This document shows, piece by piece, positions 52,311 to 60,081 of a stretch of DNA of 64,000 nucleotides. Location: the NCBI RefSeq assembly GCF_001434535.1, contig NZ_AYYW01000003.1:124001-188000 (forward strand), read 5' to 3'. The notes beneath the pieces were generated by a model that was not told where the DNA came from, ran no database searches, and worked only from the letters and a program-made list of their open reading frames with translations. This stretch comes from Ligilactobacillus animalis KCTC 3501 = DSM 20602 (lineage in GTDB: Bacteria > Bacillota > Bacilli > Lactobacillales > Lactobacillaceae). A program made the position numbers and the translations under genes. The stretch's first letter is position 1. Every line of letters starts with the position of its first letter.

Positions 52311-53060
52311 ATGCAAATTACCGAACTCTTACCCGAATTGATCACTAAACTTGCACCAACCGGGCCTTTTCCAACTGATGTCTCAGCCCAATTTGCCTAC
52401 TGGCGTCAACTTGTGACTAGACGCCAGCCAGGAGACTTACCCAAACATTACTTACAACAAGAAGATCAACTATTAGATCTCATCTGGCAAAAGCGCGGCT
52501 ACGTTGAACTCAGCGATCTAACCGAATATAGACCGGGAATATATTTGGCCAAAGGTGATCTAACACGATTGAAAGTCGATGCGATCGTCAATTCTGCTTC
52601 AGACCAAATGCTTGGCTGCTTTGAACCAGAACATATCTGTTTGGACAATGAGATCCACGTTCTAGCCGGGAGTCGGTTGCGCGAAGAATGTGCTTTGGTG
52701 ATGCAACACACGCACCTAAAACCTGGCCAAGCTCGGATCACTGCTGGGCACCATCTACCAGCCCAACACATCATTCATGCCTTAGCACCTAAAGTTACGG
52801 GCGAACCGACCTTACAACTCCAACAACAGCTAGCTGCTTGCTATGAGGCTACTTTGACATTAGCGCTAGAAAATAACCTCCGCTCGATAGCTTTTTGCAG
52901 TCTAGGGACTGGACATAAAAATTTCCCCAGCCCATTAGCTGCTCAGATCGCACTCGATGTCACTGAAAGCTTTCATGCTAAACATCCTGAAGTAAAAATC
53001 ATTTTTTGCCCTTATAAAGACATCGATCGTAATCTTTACCACTATTTATTAAATAACTAG
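52311..53060 (+). CDS. zinc-dependent macrodomain protein-ADP-ribose hydrolase
   Basis: A 249-residue macrodomain protein. AIVNSASDQMLGCFEPEHIC then LDNEIH gives the Cys-His-Cys zinc ligands of the Zn-macro class, which reverses ADP-ribosylation (SAV0325 type). N-terminal helical extension of about 80 residues is normal for the class. In many Firmicutes it accompanies SirTM, lipoate ligase and GcvH-L; none is here. Independent + strand gene with its own terminator. Potential role in countering ADP-ribosylating toxins. Confidence 0.88.
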   Translation: MQITELLPELITKLAPTGPFPTDVSAQFAYWRQLVTRRQPGDLPKHYLQQEDQLLDLIWQKRGYVELSDLTEYRPGIYLAKGDLTRLKVDAIVNSASDQMLGCFEPEHICLDNEIHVLAGSRLREECALVMQHTHLKPGQARITAGHHLPAQHIIHALAPKVTGEPTLQLQQQLAACYEATLTLALENNLRSIAFCSLGTGHKNFPSPLAAQIALDVTESFHAKHPEVKIIFCPYKDIDRNLYHYLLNN

Positions 53061-53065
53061 CCAAA

Positions 53066-53107
53066 AAAGGAACTGAAACTCTATGAGTCTCAGCTCCTCT
53101 TTTGTTG
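53066..53107 (+). terminator. terminator of macrodomain gene
   Basis: AGGAACTGAAACT and AGTCTCAGCTCCT pair with two mismatches and are followed by CTTTTG. Confidence 0.7.
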
Positions 53108-53123
53108 TATCAACACTCAGTGA

Positions 53124-53190
53124 CTACTTATCAGATCTCTTGTGTCTTCGCCAGCCGATCAAGATACCTAAGCTAGCCAATCTATTTACC
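53124..53190 (-). pseudogene. possible LPXTG-anchor tail scrap
   Basis: Minus-strand frame reads LASLGILIGWRRHKRSDK then stops. Hydrophobic stretch plus RRHKR is the normal end of a sortase substrate, but the LPXTG motif and the rest are missing. Confidence 0.35.
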
Positions 53191-53260
53191 TAATTCTTTG
53201 TAAATATAGCTAATAGTCAACGTATTTTCTATGACTTTGCCTACTTCACCTAGATAAAAT

Positions 53261-54028
53261 TTATTTCTTAAATTTGAATGCTTTAAATGTTAAGATCAGT
53301 GCAAACACCACCATTAAACTCACTTGGCCCCAAAGTGTTTGAAAAATGTTACTTGTGAGCGGTAAATGCACCAACGTAGCCACAAAAGCTAAAGCTACAA
53401 TGTAGAAAAGCCCACTACGAAAGTAATCAGGCCACTTAAAATATAGTCCTAGATAAATCACAAATAACAGCCCGATCCCCCACAGTATCGTAGGGCCAAG
53501 GGGATAGATCAAAGTTTTTGGCGTAAAATGATCACTCAATAGCAATACCCCTAAATAGATCATGAATGCTACACCCGTGCCCAAATAGCTACGCCACGGG
53601 ACACGGTTGAAAGCATCATTGCCCAGCAAAGTAAGCATGATGTTGAGTAAAATGACCATCCCGACTATCTCAATAACATATTCGACAAGATCGATCTCGG
53701 TATGCATAAATGCTAATAATGTTAGCAAACAAAAGATGAATACACTCAGACTCAACTTTTCTTTTAAGTTCGTTTGCTTATCAGCATTTATCTCAGTTAG
53801 TAGTTCATCGGCTGCCATCTTAGGATCAGTGCCAAAATATTGTTGTGCTGTTTGCCCTTCCGCCTGCGCTTCGAGCATATCCTGCAAGATCTCTAACAAT
53901 ATTTCTTCTGTTACTACCTCGTCTTTACCTTTTGCCCGTAAATATAACAAAAGCTTTTCGTAATATTTTCGATTCTCAGGCGTTAACTTTTCACGTAAAT
54001 GGTTATTTTGTTCGCTCAATAGCTCCAT
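53261..54028 (-). CDS. DUF1129-type membrane protein
   Basis: A 255-residue protein: N-terminal cytoplasmic helical part (about 1-85, ENRKYYEKLLLYLRAKGK), then five to six membrane helices. Resembles LAB DUF1129 or DUF1048-like membrane proteins that pair with PadR regulators. Its start overlaps the end of the PadR gene by 26 bases, so PadR probably controls it by self-regulated coupled expression. Confidence 0.7.
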   Translation of the reverse strand: MELLSEQNNHLREKLTPENRKYYEKLLLYLRAKGKDEVVTEEILLEILQDMLEAQAEGQTAQQYFGTDPKMAADELLTEINADKQTNLKEKLSLSVFIFCLLTLLAFMHTEIDLVEYVIEIVGMVILLNIMLTLLGNDAFNRVPWRSYLGTGVAFMIYLGVLLLSDHFTPKTLIYPLGPTILWGIGLLFVIYLGLYFKWPDYFRSGLFYIVALAFVATLVHLPLTSNIFQTLWGQVSLMVVFALILTFKAFKFKK

Positions 54029-54359
54029 CCATATTTTCCCCTGTCTGTTCGATGACCGCTGTCACTGTCGCTGTAAGTTGTTGCCAATCAGTAATAAAAT
54101 TTTGGGTCTGCATTTGGCCACTAGTAGTTAAGTGATAATACTTTCGCTTTGGTCCCTCATTTGACGCACGTAACTGACTTTCTAAATAGCCTTGTCTTTC
54201 TAGTTTTTGTAAAAGAGGATAGACCGTCCCTGCACTGAGATCAAAAAAGCCTAAATTCTGTAGCTTGGTAACTAATTCATAGCCATAAACTTCTTGTTGG
54301 CTGATCACTAATAAGACACAGCCTTCCAACGTTCCTTTCAACAGTTGTGAATTATTCAT
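54003..54359 (-). CDS. PadR-family transcriptional regulator
   Basis: A 118-residue PadR repressor: winged HTH (LLVISQQEVYGYELVTKLQ; SAGTVYPLLQKLERQGYLES) plus a C-terminal dimer helix. ATG at 54359 after GGAGGGTG. Overlaps the membrane-protein gene downstream; likely autoregulated and linked to membrane or drug stress. Confidence 0.9.
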   Translation of the reverse strand: MNNSQLLKGTLEGCVLLVISQQEVYGYELVTKLQNLGFFDLSAGTVYPLLQKLERQGYLESQLRASNEGPKRKYYHLTTSGQMQTQNFITDWQQLTATVTAVIEQTGENMDGAIERTK

Positions 54360-54383
54360 CAGCTTCACCCTCCTACGCCCCAA

Positions 54384-55529
54384 TTATATATTTTCTCCAC
54401 TACTATGTAAAGCATAATAGCGAAATATCCCTGTAGATGTGCGCTTTGTCTGATATAACCAACTGGTGTAGTTCCGATATAGTGCTAAGCGGTTTTCACG
54501 TGAAACATTTTGCCAGCATAAAATGTCAGCGATACCATTACTATTTACTAGATCTCCGTAACCGTTTGCCTCTTTTTTAGCATCACCATCTGCATGCCAG
54601 AACTTTTTCGCCCGTTTCCGCAGATCAGATTCAAGCGGATTAACACCATCAAGATTGCCATGTGAATAGCGATAGCGCCACGGCACACGCCCTTTTCCAT
54701 GTGGGATCCCATAATTAAAAGATTCAGTATCTGCCAATGCTCGCAATTCTGAAACGGTGTATTTTTCAGGATCTGAACAAAATTTTCCTGTTTTTTCCTG
54801 CTTGATCACATTCCACTGACTGACAAACTCCAACGTATCGACATTGATGATAAATTCTACCATTCGTGCATCGTTGAAACGCGAAAAATACCCATAGCTC
54901 GAGTTTTTAGCTAGTTGTACCTTCATATTTTCTGGTACAAAATCACTTTGTTCAGCTAAGTGGCGATTGTGATAATTTGCCCCCGTTTCAAAATCCAGCT
55001 CCACGCCACATTGCTTGGCATAAACGGCTAAACGCCAAAAATCATTGGGCAAAACCGGATATGTTTGACGTAAATAACTGATGGCTTGCCGATCGATATA
55101 ACCCCGGAAAAGATTTAAGCGTCGAGTAAAATCAGAATTTTCTTGTACTAACGGTCGGCTATTCTTAGGTGCTTTTCCATATAATTGCAAGACTAAAGTT
55201 CTAAAAAGCACATTAAATTCAGCTAACGGTGCGAGGTCAGCCCAAATATGATATTTAGCTGTTGGAGCAAGCTGTAAAAAGTTATGTTCATCTACATATG
55301 TTCCCAAATGATTCAACACTAACTGAATTTTCAAGCGTGCTGGCAACCAAGAGCGCTGCAACATTTTAGTATATAGTGGGGTCCCAACTTCATGGATCTC
55401 TTGCCAACAATCTATCGGTGAGCTAGCAGCTTGTTTGAAATAGTTTCGCCGGTAATAGCGTAAACTGCGCTTATCCCAACCTTCTTTAGCTAAATTTGAC
55501 AATTGCTGTTCTAACGTCATCATCCCCAT
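54384..55529 (-). CDS. uncharacterised LAB protein (DUF3114-like)
   Basis: A 381-residue soluble protein with no signal peptide. Aromatic and basic, with LNLFRGYIDRQAISYLRQTY and the C-terminal YALHSS. LAB proteins of this size and character fall in DUF3114, but I could not confirm it. Starts at ATG 55529 after AAAGGAA. It lies upstream of PadR by 25 bases, possibly in the same operon. Confidence 0.6.
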   Translation of the reverse strand: MGMMTLEQQLSNLAKEGWDKRSLRYYRRNYFKQAASSPIDCWQEIHEVGTPLYTKMLQRSWLPARLKIQLVLNHLGTYVDEHNFLQLAPTAKYHIWADLAPLAEFNVLFRTLVLQLYGKAPKNSRPLVQENSDFTRRLNLFRGYIDRQAISYLRQTYPVLPNDFWRLAVYAKQCGVELDFETGANYHNRHLAEQSDFVPENMKVQLAKNSSYGYFSRFNDARMVEFIINVDTLEFVSQWNVIKQEKTGKFCSDPEKYTVSELRALADTESFNYGIPHGKGRVPWRYRYSHGNLDGVNPLESDLRKRAKKFWHADGDAKKEANGYGDLVNSNGIADILCWQNVSRENRLALYRNYTSWLYQTKRTSTGIFRYYALHSSGENI

Positions 55530-55621
55530 CGTATTCCTTTCGCTTTTTAAGTAACAATACCATGAAAATAACTTTCTTTTCACGCAAATGACTTATTTTG
55601 CAAAAACGTGTGAGAAAAAGC

Positions 55622-55698
55622 AACTCCTAGAAAATAACAATGTCCTACTTATGACGCAAAATACGCATCATAAGTAGGACACCATTATTTATACGGAG
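55622..55698. repeat. long palindrome E3 (family of three)
   Basis: Arms GTCCTACTTATGA (55642-55654) and TCATAAGTAGGAC (55668-55680) are exact; outer parts AACTCCTAGAAAATAACAAT and CATTATTTATACGGAG pair imperfectly. Left end shared with E1 and E2. Lies between the DUF3114-like gene and the MHS transporter. Confidence 0.75.
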
Positions 55699-55719
55699 CT
55701 ACCCGTGCAGGCAAACACT

Positions 55720-57021
55720 CTATTTAGTATAATCCACATCCTTAGTTTCCTTAGTTGTCAACCAAGCGATAACTGAAGCTACTGCTAGGACGAACATATA
55801 TAATCCCGCTGCGTGGAGACCAAAACGTGCGATCAGCCAAGTCGTTACTGATGGAGCTACGGCAGCACCTACTACCGCTGCTAAATTATACGTGATCCCC
55901 GCACCTGAGTAACGAACTTTGGTCGGGAAAAGCTCTGGTAAGACCGCACCAACTGGGCCATACAGTGTTCCCATGATGACAAAGCCAACACTTAAGAAGA
56001 GAAACATCCCTAAAACATTGTGTTGACCACTTAAAAAATACGGGAAGACTAACGAAAAACCAACTAAGCCAACTGTAGCTATCAATAATACCTTTTTACG
56101 TCCAACTTTATCCGCTAACATCGAAGTCGTCATGATCAAGACTGCAAATTCAACGATCGCTCCCATCAAAAACAACAACATTTCCGAATGGCTAAAGCCC
56201 AACGCTGTCGTCGCATATGCTAAAGACCAAGTCGTCAAAGTGTAAAACATCGCATAAGTCCCACCCATGATAAATGTTCCTTTAACGATATCTTTCCAAT
56301 AGCAGGAAAAGAGTTCCTTAAGTGGCGTCTTAGTCGTGGTGTCATTTTCTTGTGCCATTTGGAATAACGGTGTCTCTTGCAAATGATGACGTACATATAA
56401 CCCGATCACTACCAATACCGCAGAAACTAAAAATGGTACGCGCCAGCCAAAAGCTAACATCTGCTGTGGCGTCAATAATTTTTCAAGTACAAAAAATAAA
56501 CCATTACACAAGAAAAATCCCAGTGGAGCACCAACTTCTGGGAATGCTCCGTATAAAGCGCGTTTATCAGCTGGTGCGTTTTCTGTTGCTACTAAAACTG
56601 CCCCTGACCACTCACCGCCAAGCCCGATCCCTTGGACAAAACGACAAGCGCATAAGAGTAACGCACCCCAAACTCCAACACTGTGATAACCCGGTAAAAA
56701 GCCGATCGCGATCGTTGCACCTCCCATGACTAGCATCGATAATACTAAGGTCTTCTTGCGACCCAAGCTATCGCCAAAATGCCCGAATAAAAATGAGCCG
56801 ACTGGGCGTGCCACAAAAGCAACACCAAAAGTCAATAAACTCAAGACCGTTGCCAATAGTGGTGTCATCTGTGGGAAAAAGACCTTGGGAAAGTACGCAG
56901 CTGCAGCTGTCCCGTAAGCATAAAAATCAAAAAATTCGACCGCTGTCCCGATCATCGAAGCTAAGATCACCGTCTTGACTGAACTTCTAACAACTGCTGT
57001 TTCCTGTAATTTTGTTTCCAT
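55720..57021 (-). CDS. MHS-family major facilitator (metabolite:H+ symporter)
   Basis: A 433-residue 12-helix transporter. GTAVEFFDFYAYGTAAA, FGHFGDSLGRKKTLV and RFVQGIGLGGEWSGAVLV are the hallmarks of the metabolite:H+ symporter family (proline/betaine, shikimate, alpha-ketoglutarate). Start follows GGGGACGAT after a long leader that contains a small Ile-rich reading frame and a terminator, so expression is probably tied to charged isoleucine tRNA or a related signal. Substrate unknown; an amino or keto acid is plausible. Confidence 0.88.
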   Translation of the reverse strand: METKLQETAVVRSSVKTVILASMIGTAVEFFDFYAYGTAAAAYFPKVFFPQMTPLLATVLSLLTFGVAFVARPVGSFLFGHFGDSLGRKKTLVLSMLVMGGATIAIGFLPGYHSVGVWGALLLCACRFVQGIGLGGEWSGAVLVATENAPADKRALYGAFPEVGAPLGFFLCNGLFFVLEKLLTPQQMLAFGWRVPFLVSAVLVVIGLYVRHHLQETPLFQMAQENDTTTKTPLKELFSCYWKDIVKGTFIMGGTYAMFYTLTTWSLAYATTALGFSHSEMLLFLMGAIVEFAVLIMTTSMLADKVGRKKVLLIATVGLVGFSLVFPYFLSGQHNVLGMFLFLSVGFVIMGTLYGPVGAVLPELFPTKVRYSGAGITYNLAAVVGAAVAPSVTTWLIARFGLHAAGLYMFVLAVASVIAWLTTKETKDVDYTK

Positions 57022-57337
57022 TTCTATCGTCCCCTTTACTTATGTATCTACTGCACCATAACTACTCGATATTTTCGACCCTCCTTTGAAATTTAAGCTA
57101 CAAAAAAGGCGCGCCAACCATTTTCGTCAAACAGTTGTCGCGCCTAAAAGATCGAGACTTCCTGTCTGCACCAGCTGTGATGCAGACGAGCTAAACTATC
57201 CGCACCACCTAAGAAATGATCCGAATAATAATAATGCTGTTGTTGGCTTGAGATCGTTTAGCCATTGTTCTCATCTTTTTTCGCCTCACTTAAATTTGAT
57301 AAGCCAAAGTTTATCACACAATAAATTAAAAGACAAC
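57022..57337 (-). promoter_or_regulatory. attenuator leader with Ile-rich mini-ORF upstream of MHS transporter
   Basis: Promoter TTGTTG-17-TGATAA (about 57314-57337). From 57274 a 21-codon frame follows GTGAGGCG and ends NNSIIIIRIIS, with six Ile codons. Then AGGTGGTGCGG, a hairpin TCTGCA...TGCAGA, and at 57100-57146 the terminator AGGCGCG...CGCGCCT with TTTTTT, before the AGGAGGG ribosome site. A terminator between promoter and gene implies attenuation. GTTGGC in the terminator can pair with GCCAAC in the mini-ORF. Ribosome stalling on Ile is the favoured model; T-box is the alternative. Confidence 0.5.
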
Positions 57338-57439
57338 AAGAATATTAATTAAAATTTTAGAAATAACAGTTAAAACGCTTGTTTTCCGCTTTTTGATAGC
57401 GTATACTTTATAAAAATTATTTTGAAAGGAAGTGATGGT

Positions 57440-58048
57440 ATGCGTGAAAAATTGCATACCGGCGAACTATATCTACCTACCGATGAGACGATCGTAGCCG
57501 AACAAACCGCCTGCCTAGAATTACTCTACGATTTCAATCAGACGCGCCCCCGTGAACAAAAAAAGCGCCGTGAACTATTACAAAAAATGTTTGGCAAGAT
57601 CGGACCAAATTGCTATATCGAACCACCTTTTCATGCTAATTTTGGAGGTAACCATTGTTACTTTGGTGATCATATCTACGCTAATTTTAATTTAACTGTG
57701 GTCGATGATACTTATATCCATGTTGGAGATCATACAATGTTTGGCCCCAACGTGACTTTAGCAACAGCCGGGCATCCGATCTTACCCGAACTCAGACAAG
57801 CAGGCTACTAACATAATCAAGCGATCCATATCGGAAAAAATTGCTGGTTAGGAGCTGGAGTCGTCGTTTTACCCGGCATTACGATCGGTGATAACACGGT
57901 AGTCGGCGCTGGGAGTGTCGTCACTAAAGATCTCCCCGCCAATGTAGTTGCAGTCGGCGATCCTTGTAAGATATTGCGTCCGCTAAATGAATATGACCGT
58001 AAATATTACTTTAAAGACCGCCAAATAAAATGGGAGGAGTTAACATGA
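57440..58048 (+). pseudogene. maltose/galactoside O-acetyltransferase (LacA/Maa) with nonsense codon
   Basis: A left-handed beta-helix acetyltransferase of about 200 residues: GNHCYFGDHIYANFN ... TMFGPNVTLATAGHP then TAA (57809-57811), then in phase NQAIHIGKNCWLGAGVVVLP, SVVTKDLPANVVAVGDPCK. Only the single TAA, probably from GAA or CAA, breaks it. Ends overlapping the GNAT gene start (58045). Confidence 0.85.
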
Positions 58049-58608
58049 CATCTTTGAATCTACCTTTAGCAAAATATGCAACGCTTGAAACCAGTCGGCT
58101 GACGCTTCGGCCAATTCAGTTAAGTGATGCCGCTGATATGTTTGAATATGCGAGCGATCCTAAAGTGATCGAATATGTTAGTTTTGAGCAACACCAAACT
58201 TTAGCTGACACTCAAAAAGCTATCGCTGATCACTTCATGGTGGCTCCTTTAGGTCGATTTGGGATCATTCATCGGCAAACAAATAAATTTATTGGGACGA
58301 TCAGCTTAATGGATCTGACCCCACATGGTGCTGAGATCGGCTATGTTCTCAATCGTAAATTTTGGGGCCAAGGCCTAGCTCCCGAAGCTGCCCAAGCACT
58401 GCTAGAGCTAGCCTTTCAACACTTAGACCTAAAATACATCCAAGCTTACCAGCTCACATCTAATCCGCAAAGTGCCCGTGTCCTTGAAAAGATCGGGCTG
58501 AAATGTATCGGGACTTTACCAAACTATTTACCTTCAGCCGCTGGGATGCTCGATACCAACCTTTGGATGATCACTCAGGCTGAATATACGGCGTCCACTC
58601 CCCATTAA
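58045..58608 (+). CDS. GNAT N-acetyltransferase (RimJ/RimL-like)
   Basis: A 187-residue GNAT: LETSRLTLRPIQLSDA start, GTISLMDL, AEIGYVLNRKFWGQGLAPEA with the acetyl-CoA loop, and NPQSARVLEKIGLK. RimJ/RimL-type proteins acetylate ribosomal protein N-termini or small amines. ATG 58045 after GGGAGGAG. Overlaps the dead acetyltransferase. Confidence 0.88.
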   Translation: MTSLNLPLAKYATLETSRLTLRPIQLSDAADMFEYASDPKVIEYVSFEQHQTLADTQKAIADHFMVAPLGRFGIIHRQTNKFIGTISLMDLTPHGAEIGYVLNRKFWGQGLAPEAAQALLELAFQHLDLKYIQAYQLTSNPQSARVLEKIGLKCIGTLPNYLPSAAGMLDTNLWMITQAEYTASTPH

Positions 58609-58611
58609 AAT

Positions 58612-58662
58612 TACGCCTGACTTTGCTATTTCTTCAGGGTCAGGCTATTTATTTTTTAAATT
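58612..58662 (+). terminator. terminator after GNAT gene
   Basis: GCCTGAC and GTCAGGC pair with a 17-base loop, then T-rich tail. Confidence 0.6.
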
Positions 58663-58664
58663 TA

Positions 58665-58680
58665 TGTTAACCGGTTGACA
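58665..58680. promoter_or_regulatory. LacI-type operator 1 of sucrose operon
   Basis: TGTTAACCGGTTGACA, a near-perfect palindrome centred on CCGG that overlaps the -35 box of the operon promoter. Likely bound by the LacI-family regulator encoded at 61582. Confidence 0.75.
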
Positions 58681-58704
58681 CAAAGAGGAAATAAATGATA
58701 TAAC
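58675..58704 (+). promoter_or_regulatory. sucrose operon promoter
   Basis: -35 TTGACA (58675-58680), 18-base spacer, -10 TATAAC (58699-58704). Confidence 0.7.
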
Positions 58705-58716
58705 TAAATTATAGAA

Positions 58717-58730
58717 AGAAAGCGCTAACA
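58717..58730. promoter_or_regulatory. cre site of sucrose operon
   Basis: AGAAAGCGCTAACA fits the cre consensus at 13 of 14 positions and lies 13 bases after the -10, a good roadblock location for CcpA. Confidence 0.65.
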
Positions 58731-58737
58731 CAAAAAA

Positions 58738-58753
58738 TGTCAACCGGTTGACA
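58738..58753. promoter_or_regulatory. LacI-type operator 2 of sucrose operon
   Basis: TGTCAACCGGTTGACA, a perfect 16-base palindrome, 73 bases (7 helical turns) from operator 1, so looping by a tetramer is possible. Confidence 0.75.
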
Positions 58754-58787
58754 TTTTTTTGATTCTAATTTGGGAAGGTGAAATTTA

Positions 58788-60065
58788 ATGAATTGGCAAC
58801 ATAAACTCGGTAATTTAAAAAATCCATCGTATCTCCAAAGTTCGAGCACCATGTTTTTATTCTTTGCTTCATGGGGCATCTGGTGGAGCTTTTTCCAACT
58901 TTGGTTAACTTCTAAGTCAAATGGTTTAGGCCTCTCAGGTAGCGAAGTTGGGACTATCTTTTCGATCAACTCAGTCGCCAGCTTGGTTCTAATGTTCATC
59001 TATGGCACGATCCAGGATAAATTATTCATCAAACGGCACTTATTGATCTTTAATGCTATTCTGGCAACTTTGATCGCTCCATTTTTCATCTTTGTTTATG
59101 CTCCCTTGCTTCAAAGTCACTTTATGCTAAGTGCATGGCTCGGAGCACTCTTCTTGTCGGCAGCTTACCTCTCAGCTGTCGGGGTCTTAGAAGCGACTAC
59201 TGAACGTTTTTCGCGCGTCTTTGGTTTTGCTTATGGCCAATCACGGGCATGGGGCTCATTTGGTTACGCTGTTTCCGCGCTGATTGCCGGTTTTATCTTT
59301 GTCAAAGATCCAAACCTCAACTTCATCGGCGGTTCCTTGATCGGGCTTTTCTTGCTTTTAGACCTGCTGTTTTGGAAACCTAAAGAAGAACGCGATGCTT
59401 TAAAAGCAATCGATGAGCTAAAATCAGATAATTCTACCCCTAAATTAAAGGATATGTTTGGGTTGCTCAAGTTGCCTGTCCTTTGGCAGATCATCTTTTT
59501 TGTAATGTTTTCTTGGACTTTCTATAACGTTTTCGATCAGCAAATGTTCCCTGAATTTTACACCAGCCTCTTTTCTTCTGCCGAAGTAGGCCAACAGACA
59601 TACGGAACTTTGAATAGTATCCAAGTTTTCATTGAAGCATTGATGCTTGGTCTAGTGCCGATCCTTATGAAAAAGATCGGTGTCCGAAAAACTTTACTTT
59701 TAGGAACGGCCATCATGTGTTTGCGTATCGGTCTTTGCGGTTTTATCACTGATCCGATCGCGATCTCTGGTGTCAAAATGCTCCACTCACTCGAAGTTCC
59801 ACTCTTTGTTCTTTCGATCTTTCGTTACTTTACCTTGCATTTTGATACTAAATTATCGGCAACTTTATATATGATCGGATTTCAGATCGCAGCTCAAGTT
59901 GGGCAAATTATCTTATCAACACCACTAGGGATCTTGCGTGATTCGATGGGCTACAGCATGACATTTAAGATCATCGCCCTCATCGTCTTGATCACTGGTA
60001 TCTACGGTTTCTTTATCATCAAAAAAGACAACGAATTTGTTAACGGACAGCCACTAGAAAAATAA
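58788..60065 (+). CDS. LacY-type oligosaccharide:H+ symporter (sucrose)
   Basis: A 425-residue, 12-helix MFS protein. FFASWGIWWSFFQLWL, GTIFSINSVASLVL and FGFAYGQSRAWGSFGYAVSA match the oligosaccharide:H+ symporter family (LacY, CscB). Co-transcribed with sacA, so sucrose is the likely substrate, taken up unphosphorylated. RBS GGGAAGGTG. Confidence 0.85.
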   Translation: MNWQHKLGNLKNPSYLQSSSTMFLFFASWGIWWSFFQLWLTSKSNGLGLSGSEVGTIFSINSVASLVLMFIYGTIQDKLFIKRHLLIFNAILATLIAPFFIFVYAPLLQSHFMLSAWLGALFLSAAYLSAVGVLEATTERFSRVFGFAYGQSRAWGSFGYAVSALIAGFIFVKDPNLNFIGGSLIGLFLLLDLLFWKPKEERDALKAIDELKSDNSTPKLKDMFGLLKLPVLWQIIFFVMFSWTFYNVFDQQMFPEFYTSLFSSAEVGQQTYGTLNSIQVFIEALMLGLVPILMKKIGVRKTLLLGTAIMCLRIGLCGFITDPIAISGVKMLHSLEVPLFVLSIFRYFTLHFDTKLSATLYMIGFQIAAQVGQIILSTPLGILRDSMGYSMTFKIIALIVLITGIYGFFIIKKDNEFVNGQPLEK

Positions 60066-60081
60066 CTAAAGGAGAATTTTT

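Noticed and set aside
57200-57230. T-box riboswitch before the MHS transporter
   Set aside because: AGGTGGTGCGG resembles a T-box, but only about 90 bases lie between promoter and motif, too few for stem I and the specifier loop. Kept as an alternative only.
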